This document shows positions 13,240 through 21,212 of a stretch of 22,770 bases of DNA, one piece after another; the stretch's first letter is position 1, and each line of letters begins with the position of its first letter. The notes below the pieces were generated by a model, which worked only from the letters and a program-made list of their open reading frames with translations, did no database searches and was not told the DNA's origin. Location: positions 1 through 22,770 of the forward strand of contig JAOPUS010000330.1 of NCBI GenBank assembly GCA_025963345.1. Direction: 5' to 3'. The stretch comes from Blastococcus sp. GTDB lineage: Bacteria > Actinomycetota > Actinomycetes > Mycobacteriales > Geodermatophilaceae. The position numbers were made by a program, and so were the translations under genes.

Positions 13240-14010
13240 GTGCTCTATCCCGAAGAGCGGCAACAGGCCATCGCGAGCCTCGTCGCCGAGCGGGGTCGGC
13301 TGGCGGTCTCCGCCGTCGCCGAGGAGTTCGGGGTGACCACCGAGACCGTCCGGCGGGACCTCGCCGTCCTCGAGCGTTCGGGGATGCTGCGGAGGGTCCA
13401 CGGCGGCGCCGTCCCCTCCGGGGCGCTCACCCTGGTGGAGCCAGGTCTCGCCGAGCGGCACGGCACGCGGAGCGAGGCCAAGCGGAAGATCGCCGCGGCC
13501 GCGCTCGACCTGCTCCCCGCCAACGACGGCAGCGTCATCCTCGACGGCGGGAGCACCACGGCCGCCCTGGCCGACGTCCTGCCACCGGACCGCCGCCTCT
13601 ACGTCGCCACGAACTCGGTGCCCATCGCCGCGCGACTGTCCGCCTCCCCCGCCGTCACGCTGCACCTGCTGGGTGGACGGGTGCGCGGCATCACCCAGAC
13701 CGCCGTCGGTGACGCGACGGTGCGGTCACTGCAGGACCTCCGCGTCGACGTGGTCTTCCTCGGTACCAACGGGGTCAGCGCCGGCCACGGATTCAGCACC
13801 CCCGACGAGGCCGAGGCGGCCACCAAGCGGGCGATGGTCCGCGCGGCACAGCGGGTGATCGTGCTGGGCGACAGCAGCAAGCTCGGCCGCGAGCACCTCG
13901 TGCGCTTCGCGACCGTCGAGGAGGTCGACGTGCTCGTCACCGACAGCGAGGCCGGTCCCGGCATCGTCGCAGAGCTGGAAACCATGGGGATCGAGGTCCT
14001 GGTCGCATGA
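13240..14010 (+). CDS. fruR: DeoR-family transcriptional regulator of the fructose operon (FruR)
   Basis: The 256-aa product has the DeoR layout. An N-terminal winged helix-turn-helix starts at LYPEERQQAIASLVAERG and includes the recognition-helix block EFGVTTETVRRDLAVLERSG, followed by RRVHGGAVP. The C-terminal sugar-phosphate-sensing domain (about 75-250) carries ILDGGSTTAALAD, YVATNSVPIA, LHLLGGRVRG, FLGTNGVSAGHGFSTPDEAE and VLGDSSKLGRE. Such proteins usually repress PTS genes until a sugar phosphate binds; fructose 1-phosphate or 6-phosphate is the expected effector here. GTG 13240 has AGGAGG seven bases upstream. It is the first gene of the operon, and its stop overlaps the fruK start as ATGA, implying coupled translation and autoregulation. 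Confidence 0.92.
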   Translation: MLYPEERQQAIASLVAERGRLAVSAVAEEFGVTTETVRRDLAVLERSGMLRRVHGGAVPSGALTLVEPGLAERHGTRSEAKRKIAAAALDLLPANDGSVILDGGSTTAALADVLPPDRRLYVATNSVPIAARLSASPAVTLHLLGGRVRGITQTAVGDATVRSLQDLRVDVVFLGTNGVSAGHGFSTPDEAEAATKRAMVRAAQRVIVLGDSSKLGREHLVRFATVEEVDVLVTDSEAGPGIVAELETMGIEVLVA

Positions 14011-15023
14011 CCGACTCACCGGGCGGCCGCGTGGTCACCCTCACCGCCAACCCGAGCCTCGACCGGACTCTCGACCTGCCGGGCCTGCTCGTCGCGGGCG
14101 GGATCGTGCGGCTGGCCGGCAGTGCCACCGAACCGGGCGGCAAGGGCGTCAACGTGGCCCGCGCCATCGCGGCGGCCGGCGGGGACGTCGTGTCGGTGCT
14201 CCCGGCTGCGGCGTCCGACCCGATCGTGACGGCGCTGCACGCACTGGGCCTGGAGCTGGCCACCGTGCCGGTGCAGACCCCGGTGCGCACCAACTACACG
14301 CTCGTCGATCCCCAGGGCACGACGACGAAGCTGAACGAGCCCGGCGCCGTCCTGTCCGACGCGACCCGGGCCGCGCTGAGCGGCGTCCTGCACGGGCATG
14401 CCAAGGCCGGGCAGTGGGTGGTCCTCTCCGGTTCGCTGCCGCCGTCGGCGCCGGTCGACTGGTACGCGCAACTGGTCAGGTCGCTGCGGGACACCGGCGC
14501 CCGGGTGGCCGTCGACACGAGCGAGGCTCCCCTGCTCGCCCTGATGGCGGCCGGTCCCGAGGCGGCGCCGTACCTGCTCAAGCCGAACGCCGAGGAGCTC
14601 GCGCAGCTCGCCGGGGTCTCGGAGGAGGAGGTGCTGGCCGACCCCGCGGCGACCCTCGCCGCCGTGCGCACCCTGCACGAGCGCGGCGTCACGGAGGTGC
14701 TGCTGACCCTCGGCGGCGACGGGGCGCTGCTCTCGCACGCGGACGGTGAGGTGTGGTCGGCCCGGCCGCCGCAGGTCATCGTCCGCAGCACCGTCGGCGC
14801 GGGCGACTGCAGCCTCGCCGGCTATCTGCTCGCCGATCTGGCCGGCGCTCCGCCGGCCGAGCGACTGCGCACCGCCGTCGCGTACGGGGCGGCCAGCGCG
14901 TCGCTCCCGGGATCCGCCGTCCCCACCCCGGCCCAGGTGGACGTCGCTGCTGTACGGGTCACCGCCGGTCCTCCCGGCACCAGCTCCGCCCCCGTCCCGG
15001 CCGCCGGCCGGGACGTCCGCTGA
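14007..15023 (+). CDS. fruK: 1-phosphofructokinase
   Basis: The 338-aa product is a PfkB-family sugar kinase that phosphorylates fructose 1-phosphate to fructose 1,6-bisphosphate with ATP. It shows TANPSLDRT (13-21), the substrate-binding GGKGVNVARA (44-53), TKLNEPG (107-113), LSGSLPPS (140-147), LKPNAEE (191-197), and the ATP/catalytic signature STVGAGDCSLAGYL (261-274) with Asp267 as catalytic base. The length is slightly above the usual 310-320, owing to an Ala/Pro-rich C-terminal tail after residue 310. ATG 14007 overlaps the fruR stop by four bases. fruA follows 18 bases after the stop, so product of the transporter is handed directly to this kinase. Confidence 0.95.
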   Translation: MTDSPGGRVVTLTANPSLDRTLDLPGLLVAGGIVRLAGSATEPGGKGVNVARAIAAAGGDVVSVLPAAASDPIVTALHALGLELATVPVQTPVRTNYTLVDPQGTTTKLNEPGAVLSDATRAALSGVLHGHAKAGQWVVLSGSLPPSAPVDWYAQLVRSLRDTGARVAVDTSEAPLLALMAAGPEAAPYLLKPNAEELAQLAGVSEEEVLADPAATLAAVRTLHERGVTEVLLTLGGDGALLSHADGEVWSARPPQVIVRSTVGAGDCSLAGYLLADLAGAPPAERLRTAVAYGAASASLPGSAVPTPAQVDVAAVRVTAGPPGTSSAPVPAAGRDVR

Positions 15024-15041
15024 CCTCCGGAGAGGTTCTCC

Positions 15042-17165
15042 ATGACCGCACTGATCACCCCCGACCTGGTCGCGCTCGACGCCGACCTGGGCGCCGACAA
15101 GAGCGCGGTCGTGCGCCGGCTCGCCGAGATGGTCGCCGCCACCGGCCGGGCCACGAGCTCTGATGACCTGTACGCCGACGCCATGGCGCGGGAGGCGCAG
15201 GCGGCGACCGGTCTCCCCGGCGGCCTCGCGATCCCGCACTGCCGCTCGGCGGCCGTCACCGAGGCCTCCCTCGCCTTCGCGCGACTGGACCCGAAGGTGG
15301 ACTTCGGGGCGCCGGACGGCCCGGCGGACCTCGTCTTCCTCATCGCCGCGCCCGCGGAGGGCGACGCGGACCACCTCACGCTGCTCACCGCGCTGGCCCG
15401 CGCCCTGGTCCGCCCCGAGTTCGTGGCGTCGCTGCGGTCGGCGACCTCCCCCGAGGAGATCGTGACGCTGGTGCAGGACGTCGTCGCCCCGGCGTCGGCC
15501 GCTCCCGCCCCCGCGGCAACCGCTCCGGCCGCACCCACTGCCGAGGCGACCGCCGCACGGAAGAGCATCGTCGTCGTCAGCGCGTGCCCGACCGGCATCG
15601 CGCACACGTACATGGCCGCCGACAAGCTCGTCGCCGCCGGCAAGGAGGCCGGAGTCGACATCCACGTGGAGACGCAGGGTTCCTCGGGCTCCACTCCGCT
15701 CGACCCGGCGGTCATCCGTGCGGCCGACGCCGCCATCTTCGCCGTCGACGTGGGCGTCAAGGACCAGGATCGGTTCGCCGGCAAGCCCGTCGTCCAGTCG
15801 GGGACGAAGCGGGCCATCAACGAGCCGGGCGTCATGATCCGCGAGGCGCTCGCCGCGGCCGATGACCCGAACGCCCGCCGGGTCGCAGGCGGCGGCGGTG
15901 GAGGCGGCGGAGCCGGCGGCGGGGGCGCGGCGGCTACCGGCGGCGGCAAGCCGAGCACCGGCGCCGAGATCCGCCGCTGGCTGCTCACCGGCGTCAGCTA
16001 CATGATCCCGTTCGTCGCGGCCGGCGGCCTGCTCATCGCCCTGGGCTTCCTGCTCGGGGGGTACAAGATCGCCCTCACCGACCCCGACACCGGCCTGCAG
16101 TACGCCCGGGCGTGGGTGCTCAACAACTCCCTGTTCGACCTGCCGACGAGCAACGTCGCCGACCTGAACGGCGGCCTGGCCGGGTACCTCGGGGCGGTCC
16201 TGTTCACCCTGGGCGGACTTGCCTTCTCCTTCCTGGTCCCCGCGCTCGCCGGATACATCGCCTACGCGATCGCCGACCGGCCTGGCATCGCGCCCGGGTT
16301 CACCGTCGGCCTGGTCGCTACCACCGTGGGCGCCGGCTTCCTCGGCGGCCTCATCGGCGGCATCATCGCCGGCTTCGCGGCGCTGTGGCTCAGCCGGATC
16401 AAGGTCCCGACGTTCCTTCGCGGACTGATGCCGGTCCTGGTCATCCCGCTCGGCGCCACGCTGGTCGCCGGCGGACTGATGATCATCGTCCTCGGCCGGC
16501 CGCTGGCGGCGGCGATCACCGGGCTGACGAACTGGCTCAACGGCCTGACCGGCACGTCTGCGGTGCTGCTCGGCGTCCTGCTCGGCCTGATGATGGCCTT
16601 CGACATGGGCGGCCCGGTCAACAAGGCCGCCTACGCCTTCGCGACCGCGGGACTGGCCAGCTACATCGCCGACCCGTCGACCAACACCGGCCCGCTGGTC
16701 ATCATGGCGACCGTCATGGCCGCCGGCATGGTGCCGCCGATCGCTCTCTCGGTGGCCACCTTCCTCCGCCCGCAGGTGTTCACGCCCGCCGAGCGGGAGC
16801 AGGGCAAGGCCGCGTGGCTGCTCGGCCTCGCGTTCATCACCGAGGGAGCCATCCCGTTCGCGGCGGCCGACCCGCTGCGGGTGATCCCGTCGATCATGCT
16901 CGGCGGCGCGACCACCGGGGCGATCGTGGCGGCCAGCGGGGTGCAACTCCAGGCCCCGCACGGCGGCATCTTCGTGTTCTTCGCCATCAAGGGGTTCCTG
17001 GTGTTCCTGCTGGCGATCGCGATCGGCACCGCGGTCGGGGCGATTGCCGTGATCATCGCCAAGAGCATCGGCCGCCCGAAGGCCGACGAGGTCCCCGAGG
17101 ACGCGGTCGACCTGGAGCACGCGCACACCCCGGCGCAGGCTCCGGCGAGCGCCGCGACCGCCTGA
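15042..17165 (+). CDS. fruA: Fructose-specific PTS transporter EIIABC
   Basis: The 707-aa membrane protein imports fructose and phosphorylates it to fructose 1-phosphate. Domain order is EIIA (1-148, phosphorylated His66 in GGLAIPHCRSA), an Ala/Pro linker (149-172), EIIB (about 173-278, phosphorylated Cys182 in VVVSACPTGIAHTYMAA), a glycine-rich linker (282-303), then EIIC (about 308-680) with some eight to ten membrane segments and the EIIC blocks GVSYMIPFVAAGGLLIALGF, FDMGGPVNKAAY and ITEGAIPFAAADP. The charged tail after 680 is cytoplasmic. ATG 15042 follows GGAGAGG at a good distance, 18 bases after fruK. Fusion of all three domains in one chain is normal for actinobacterial FruA. Specificity for fructose rests on family and neighbours. 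Confidence 0.95.
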   Translation: MTALITPDLVALDADLGADKSAVVRRLAEMVAATGRATSSDDLYADAMAREAQAATGLPGGLAIPHCRSAAVTEASLAFARLDPKVDFGAPDGPADLVFLIAAPAEGDADHLTLLTALARALVRPEFVASLRSATSPEEIVTLVQDVVAPASAAPAPAATAPAAPTAEATAARKSIVVVSACPTGIAHTYMAADKLVAAGKEAGVDIHVETQGSSGSTPLDPAVIRAADAAIFAVDVGVKDQDRFAGKPVVQSGTKRAINEPGVMIREALAAADDPNARRVAGGGGGGGGAGGGGAAATGGGKPSTGAEIRRWLLTGVSYMIPFVAAGGLLIALGFLLGGYKIALTDPDTGLQYARAWVLNNSLFDLPTSNVADLNGGLAGYLGAVLFTLGGLAFSFLVPALAGYIAYAIADRPGIAPGFTVGLVATTVGAGFLGGLIGGIIAGFAALWLSRIKVPTFLRGLMPVLVIPLGATLVAGGLMIIVLGRPLAAAITGLTNWLNGLTGTSAVLLGVLLGLMMAFDMGGPVNKAAYAFATAGLASYIADPSTNTGPLVIMATVMAAGMVPPIALSVATFLRPQVFTPAEREQGKAAWLLGLAFITEGAIPFAAADPLRVIPSIMLGGATTGAIVAASGVQLQAPHGGIFVFFAIKGFLVFLLAIAIGTAVGAIAVIIAKSIGRPKADEVPEDAVDLEHAHTPAQAPASAATA

Positions 17166-17213
17166 CGCGGCAAGCTGCAGGCAGCCCAGCGCCCACCAGC
17201 GAGAAGAGGACAT

Positions 17214-17474
17214 ATGCCCAGTCAGAACGTCACCGTCGGCTCCCGGGTAGGGCTGCACGCTCGGCCCGCCGCCCTGATCGCCGAGGCCGTCGGGAAGGCC
17301 GGCGTCCCGGTCACCCTGAACACGCCGGGCGGCGTCCCGATCGACGCCGGATCGCCGTTGATGATCATGACCCTCGGGGCCAAGCAGGGCGCCGAGGTCG
17401 TCGTCACCAGCGACGACCCAGCCGTACTGGAGCAGATCGCCGGCATGGTCGCCCAGGACCTGGACGCCGAGTAG
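17214..17474 (+). CDS. ptsH: PTS phosphocarrier protein HPr
   Basis: The 86-aa product matches HPr in length and motifs. The phosphorylated His15 lies in VGLHARPAA (12-20). The regulatory-Ser region reads DAGSPLMIMTLGAKQG with Ser47 in the position of the Ser46 site of Gram-positive HPr, though no HPr kinase is present in the window and most actinobacteria lack one. It shuttles phosphate from Enzyme I to the EIIA domain of FruA in the cytoplasm. ATG 17214 has an AGAGGA ribosome site. It is the last gene of the operon, 48 bases after fruA, and a strong hairpin follows its TAG stop by 18 bases. Confidence 0.96.
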   Translation: MPSQNVTVGSRVGLHARPAALIAEAVGKAGVPVTLNTPGGVPIDAGSPLMIMTLGAKQGAEVVVTSDDPAVLEQIAGMVAQDLDAE

Positions 17475-17492
17475 CTCGACCGCCCCACGAAC

Positions 17493-17531
17493 GACGGCGC
17501 CCGTCCCCTGCAGAAGGGGGCGGGCGCCGTC
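17493..17531. terminator. Strong hairpin between ptsH and convergent SRPBCC gene
   Basis: Arms GACGGCGCCCG (17493-17503) and CGGGCGCCGTC (17521-17531), continued through one T-G step into CCCC/GGGG, give a 16-bp stem with a 7-base loop. It begins 18 bases after the ptsH stop and ends 22 bases from the facing stop at 17554. It likely terminates both units. No T-tract. Confidence 0.75.
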
Positions 17532-17553
17532 TCGTCCGAGTCGTCGGCGGGAG

Positions 17554-18015
17554 TCAGCTGTGACGCTCGACGTCCCCCCGCCAGGCGCCCGTCTCGCTGC
17601 CGCGGCTCTCGATGAACTCCTTGAACCGCTTGGCGTCGGCCTTGACCTGGTGGTCGTCGACGCCGACGGCCGCGCCGGCCTTCTCGACCAGGCCCCCGGG
17701 CTCCCAGTCGATCTGGATCATGACGCGGGTCTTCGCGTCGTCCAGGCGGTGGAAGGTGACCACCCCGGCGTGCTTCGCCTCACCGGTGGTGCTGGTCCAG
17801 GCGATGCGCTCCTCGGGGTGCTGCTCGGTGATCTCCGCGTCGAACTCGCGCTCCACGCCCCCGATCTTGGTGACCCAGTGGGTGTGGGTGTCGTCGAGCT
17901 GGGTGATCCGCTCGACGCCGCCCATGAACCGGGGGAAGGACTCGAACTGCGTCCACTGGTCGTAGGCGACCTTGATCGGGACGTCGACGTCGACGGACTC
18001 CTGCACGCTGGCCAT
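17554..18015 (-). CDS. SRPBCC (START-like) family protein
   Basis: The 153-aa product looks like a polyketide-cyclase/START-type SRPBCC protein: an opening strand VQESVDVDVPIKVAYDQWTQ, then FESFPRFMGGVERI, a middle block DAEITEQHPEERIAWTSTTG, and a closing helix QVKADAKRFKEFIESRGSET. These small cytoplasmic proteins form a cup that binds hydrophobic ligands. In actinobacteria this FESFPRFM subgroup is common but has no assigned ligand that I know of. ATG 18015 has GAGGAGG five to six bases upstream, and readings beyond it are Arg-rich and unlikely. It has a 117-base leader of its own, separate from the epimerase operon, with a possible stress-sigma promoter. Function unknown. Confidence 0.85.
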   Translation of the reverse strand: MASVQESVDVDVPIKVAYDQWTQFESFPRFMGGVERITQLDDTHTHWVTKIGGVEREFDAEITEQHPEERIAWTSTTGEAKHAGVVTFHRLDDAKTRVMIQIDWEPGGLVEKAGAAVGVDDHQVKADAKRFKEFIESRGSETGAWRGDVERHS

Positions 18016-18053
18016 GGCGAACCTCCTCGTGTCGGTGGTGTCTTGCCGTCGCT

Positions 18054-18077
18054 CTACCCGGGGAGCCCGTCGCACAC
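18054..18077 (-). promoter_or_regulatory. Possible alternative-sigma promoter of the SRPBCC gene
   Basis: On the minus strand GTGT (18077-18074), 14 bases, then GGGTAG (18059-18054) resembles the SigB/SigF-type pattern GTTT-N14-17-GGGTAT. It lies about 40 bases upstream of ATG 18015. One box is imperfect and the spacer is at the short end. Confidence 0.3.
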
Positions 18078-18132
18078 CTGTACGAGCGGGTCAGGAGCCG
18101 GTCGCCGGCAGCCGCCGGAGGCTGACACCGGG

Positions 18133-19311
18133 TCAGCGCAACGCGGCGGCCACACTGCCACGCACCGGGCGGCCCTCGAGGAGCAGCATCTGGGCCAGGT
18201 GGTAGGCGTCCGGCTGGCCGGTCCACGTGCCGGTGCCGACCTCGCCGGTCGGTGTGAGCTCGTGGTGCCAGCTGCCGGTGGCGGGATCGGCGAAGACCGC
18301 CTCGCCGTGCTCTCGCCACCGAAGCGCGAGGTCCCGGTAGCGCTGCTTCCCGGTAGCTGCGGCGAGCACGGTCGCCGCAGCGATCGCCTCGCAGAGCACC
18401 CAGTGCATCCGGGCTCCCACGACCGGCCGGTCGTCCCAGTCCAAGGTGTACGGGAACCCGTCGTGCCCGTCCGCCGCCCAGCCCCGCGTCGCCGCGGCGT
18501 CGAACAGCGCGACGGCGTCGTCGAGCAGCCACTCAGGGACAGAACGGCCATTGTGGCCCTGAGTGGCACGGAGGTGCAGCGCCAGCCGGGCCCACTCGAA
18601 CTGATGCCCGATCGTCACGCCGAACGGGCGGAACGGGTCGGCCGGGCGATCGCGGTTGTAGTCGGGCAGCGGCGTCCAGTCGGGCGTGAAGTGTTCCGGC
18701 AGGCGCCAGTCGTGGGCCTTCGCCCAACCGTGGACGACACGCTCCGCGCACCGCATCGCCTGGCTGCGGAGCCGGCCGGCGGTCTCCTCGTCGGCGACGG
18801 CGTCCGCAGCGGCCAGCATCGCCTCGACGCCGTGCATGTTGGCGTTGATCCCGCGGTAGTCCGCGCAGGTGGTCCAGGCCCGGTCCCACTCCTCGACGGC
18901 CAGGCCCTCCTCGTCGTCCCAGAACCGGGTCTGCCACGTGGTCAGCGCCTCGTCGAGCAGTTCCCGGCCACCGTCGGCGCCGACGACGGCCGACGTGGAG
19001 CCCGCGAGGACGACGAAGGCGTGCACGTAGGCAGCCTTCGTGTCGTCCTCGGTGCTCGCCCGCCAGCCACCGTGCTCCCGATCGTGCAGCGGCCCCTCGG
19101 TGAGTGCGGCGACGCCGTGCCGGACCAGTTCGTCCGCACCCGAGCGGCCGATCAGCTGGGCCAGCCCGAACACGTGCGTCATCCGCGCGACGATCCAGGT
19201 CTCCACCGGCCGGTCGGGCAGCACCCGGCCGTCGTCCCCCAGGTAGCCGAACCCGCCGTCGGCGAGCCGGGAGCGCGCCGCGAAGTCGAGCAGCCGGTCG
19301 AGATCGGTCAC
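18133..19311 (-). CDS. AGE-family sugar epimerase/isomerase
   Basis: The 392-aa product fits the N-acylglucosamine 2-epimerase superfamily, all-helical barrels that isomerise or epimerise sugars through an enediol. Likely catalytic residues are His160 in RGINANMHGVEA, His236 in GHQFEWARL and His371 in DAYHLAQM; Arg43 lies in TWIVARM. The 135-residue distance between the last two histidines equals the one I recall for YihS (His248 to His383), which interconverts aldoses and ketoses such as mannose and fructose or sulfoquinovose. Isomerase activity on a mannose-type sugar is therefore plausible; the substrate is not determined. GTG 19311 starts the protein, 12 bases after the stop of the small membrane protein, so the two are co-transcribed. 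An inverted repeat lies in codons 249-262. Confidence 0.85.
   Translation of the reverse strand: MTDLDRLLDFAARSRLADGGFGYLGDDGRVLPDRPVETWIVARMTHVFGLAQLIGRSGADELVRHGVAALTEGPLHDREHGGWRASTEDDTKAAYVHAFVVLAGSTSAVVGADGGRELLDEALTTWQTRFWDDEEGLAVEEWDRAWTTCADYRGINANMHGVEAMLAAADAVADEETAGRLRSQAMRCAERVVHGWAKAHDWRLPEHFTPDWTPLPDYNRDRPADPFRPFGVTIGHQFEWARLALHLRATQGHNGRSVPEWLLDDAVALFDAAATRGWAADGHDGFPYTLDWDDRPVVGARMHWVLCEAIAAATVLAAATGKQRYRDLALRWREHGEAVFADPATGSWHHELTPTGEVGTGTWTGQPDAYHLAQMLLLEGRPVRGSVAAALR
18528..18567. repeat. Inverted repeat inside the epimerase gene
   Basis: Perfect 11-base arms GCCACTCAGGG (18528-18538) and CCCTGAGTGGC (18557-18567) flank 18 bases. The element encodes about residues 249-262 (TQGHNGRSVPEW), between two helices. 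It looks more like a repetitive palindromic element or binding site than ordinary coding sequence, by inference. Confidence 0.5.
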
Positions 19312-19323
19312 GGTCGCCGACCC

Positions 19324-19722
19324 TTAGAGCCCGGGCCGGCGGCGGCCCAGCGCCACCGTGGTGGACATGAGACGCCCCGCGACCGCCACGATCACCACGA
19401 GGCAGATCAGGCGGAGGAAGCCCGCACCGATGTTCGCCCCTCCCGCGGCGTCCGCGAACGCGTCCAGGAGGACCAGGACCACCAGCGCCGCCAGGACCAC
19501 GCCGCCGAGCTTCCGGTCGGCGCCGGCCGGCGGGCCGAAGACATCGCCCGGAGCGAGCAGGGCCAGGGCCGCGACGAGGGCGAACGCATGGCCGACCCCC
19601 TGGACGACCATCGGCGCGACACCCTGCCCCGTGTGCGACCGCGACCCGCTCACCACGATCGCCACCGCGGTCGCGACGGCGAACGCCAGCAGTGCGAAGA
19701 GTGCGAGACGACGACGATCCAC
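19324..19722 (-). CDS. Small four-helix membrane protein, unknown function
   Basis: The 132-aa product has four hydrophobic segments: LALFALLAFAVATAVAIVVS, HAFALVAALALLA, VVLAALVVLVLLDAF and RLICLVVIVAVAGRL. Short loops carry a GADRKLGG stretch and the tail is basic (GRRRPGL). I do not recognise a family. The start is decided by the ribosome site: AAAAGGGG stands eight bases before GTG 19722, whereas the upstream in-frame GTG 19731 overlaps that site. It lies 30 bases after the E2 gene and 12 before the epimerase, so it belongs to the same leftward operon. Its role could be in transport or membrane anchoring; nothing in sequence decides. Confidence 0.75.
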   Translation of the reverse strand: MDRRRLALFALLAFAVATAVAIVVSGSRSHTGQGVAPMVVQGVGHAFALVAALALLAPGDVFGPPAGADRKLGGVVLAALVVLVLLDAFADAAGGANIGAGFLRLICLVVIVAVAGRLMSTTVALGRRRPGL

Positions 19723-19752
19723 AGCAGGCACCCCTTTTCGGCGCGGCCCGGG

Positions 19753-21210
19753 TCAGAAGGCCAGTGCCACCCCGGGGTCGTGCAGCATCGCACCGATGTC
19801 GGCAAGGAACCGGGATCCCAGCTCGCCGTCGACGATCCGGTGGTCGAACGACAGGGCCAGCTGCGTGACCTGGCGCGGAACGACCTTGCCCTTGTGCACC
19901 CACGGCATCTCGCGGATCGCCCCGAAGGCCAGGATTGCCGACTCGCCCGGGTTGAGGATCGGGGTTCCCGTGTCGACGCCGAAGACACCGACGTTCGTGA
20001 TCGTGATCGTGCCGCCGGCCATCTCCCCCGGCGACGTCCGGCCGGCCCGGGCGGTCTCGGTCAGTTCGCCCAGGGCGCCGGCGAGCTCGGCGAGCGACAT
20101 CCGACCGGCGTCCTTGATGTTCGGGACGACGAGACCGCGCGGCGTGGCGGCGGCGATGCCGAGGTTCACGTAGTCCTTGACCACGATCTCCTGGGCCGCC
20201 TCGTCCCAGCTGCTGTTGATCATCGGGTGCCGGCGGACGGCGAGCAGCAGCGCCCTGGCCACGAAGAGCAAGGGGCTGACCTTGACGTCGGCAAGTTCGG
20301 GCCGGAGGGCAAGTCGCCGGCGGAGCTTCATCGTGCGGGTCACGTCGAGCGTGAGGAACTCCGTGACGTGCGGTGCCGTGAAGGCGCTGGCCACCATCGC
20401 CGCGGCCGTGTGCTTGCGGACCCCCCTGATCGGGATGCGCTGCTCGCCGCCCACGGACGGACTTTCGGCGCCGAAAGTCCCATGGACGGCGGTTCCGGAG
20501 CGCGCGGCGTCGACGTCGGCACGGGTGATGACGCCGCCGTTGCCGGTCCCGGTGACGGTCGTGAGATCCACGCCGAGGTCCCTGGCGTACTTGCGCACCG
20601 GCGGCTTGGCCAGGGGACGGGGTCGCTGGTGTCCGTGCTCGGCCCCCTCCGCCGGGGGTGCGTCGCCGGTCACCGCGTGGGCCTCCGCCTGACGGCCGAC
20701 CTCGAGACCCCCGTGCCGCACGGGCTTGGTGTCGGCGTCGGGAGCAGTGGCGAGCAGTGGTGGGTGCACGCTCCCGGCCGGGACCGACGGCGCCGTCGCC
20801 CGGGCGGCCACGGTGTCACCCGAGCGGCGCGGCCTGCGGCGGGCCTCGGTGGTCCGCGGCCCGTAGCCGACCAGCACCGCGGTCCGGCCACCCGGCGCCG
20901 CGCCGCCGATCAGGCCGGCGACCGGCTCGTCTGCCTCGGGCGCGACCGGCTCGGGGGCGGCCTCGCCGCCCACATCGATCGTGATGATCGGCGTGCCGAC
21001 GTCGACCATCGTGCCGGCGTCGAAGAGCAGCTCGGTGACCGTGCCCGCGAAGGGCGAGGGCAGCTCGACCGCGGCCTTGGCGGTCTCGACCTCGCAGAGC
21101 GGCTGATTCACGGTGACCGTGTCGCCGACGGCGACCAGCCACTGCAGGATCTCGCCCTCGGTGAGGCCCTCACCGACATCGGGCAGCTTGAACTGCCGCA
21201 GCGCACTCAT
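19753..21210 (-). CDS. bkdC: Dihydrolipoamide acyltransferase E2 of a branched-chain 2-oxoacid dehydrogenase-like complex
   Basis: The 485-aa product has one lipoyl domain (1-80, lipoylated Lys45 in CEVETAKAAVELPSP), a long disordered Ala/Pro/Arg-rich linker (about 82-200), a peripheral subunit-binding domain (about 202-236, KPPVRKYARDLGVDLTTVTG), a second linker, and the catalytic acyltransferase domain (about 255-485) with the active-site motif DHRIVDG (His457, Asp461). It transfers the acyl group made by E1 to CoA. The lipoyl sequence resembles BkdC of mycobacteria, hence the branched-chain call; a pyruvate complex is the alternative. ATG 21210 lies two bases after the E1-beta stop. A perfect 22-bp palindrome lies in codons 244-251. 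No E3 gene is in the window. Confidence 0.9.
   Translation of the reverse strand: MSALRQFKLPDVGEGLTEGEILQWLVAVGDTVTVNQPLCEVETAKAAVELPSPFAGTVTELLFDAGTMVDVGTPIITIDVGGEAAPEPVAPEADEPVAGLIGGAAPGGRTAVLVGYGPRTTEARRRPRRSGDTVAARATAPSVPAGSVHPPLLATAPDADTKPVRHGGLEVGRQAEAHAVTGDAPPAEGAEHGHQRPRPLAKPPVRKYARDLGVDLTTVTGTGNGGVITRADVDAARSGTAVHGTFGAESPSVGGEQRIPIRGVRKHTAAAMVASAFTAPHVTEFLTLDVTRTMKLRRRLALRPELADVKVSPLLFVARALLLAVRRHPMINSSWDEAAQEIVVKDYVNLGIAAATPRGLVVPNIKDAGRMSLAELAGALGELTETARAGRTSPGEMAGGTITITNVGVFGVDTGTPILNPGESAILAFGAIREMPWVHKGKVVPRQVTQLALSFDHRIVDGELGSRFLADIGAMLHDPGVALAF
20459..20480. repeat. Perfect 22-bp palindrome inside the E2 gene
   Basis: Arms GGACTTTCGGC (20459-20469) and GCCGAAAGTCC (20470-20480) are exact reverse complements with no spacer. 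They encode residues 244-251 (GTFGAESP) in the flexible linker before the catalytic domain. It contains AAAG/CTTT runs unlike the surrounding GC-rich codons. It may be a repetitive element or protein-binding site; which one is unknown. Confidence 0.6.
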
Positions 21211-21212
21211 GT

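Noticed and set aside
15887..15957. GGC/GGA-rich tract in fruA as a possible repeat element
   Set aside because: It encodes the glycine linker between EIIB and EIIC, a normal place for a flexible linker, and the frame is intact.
14016..17258. 1080-codon open frame on the minus strand
   Set aside because: It is antisense to fruK, fruA and the start of ptsH, which have full motifs; its own translation is low-complexity.
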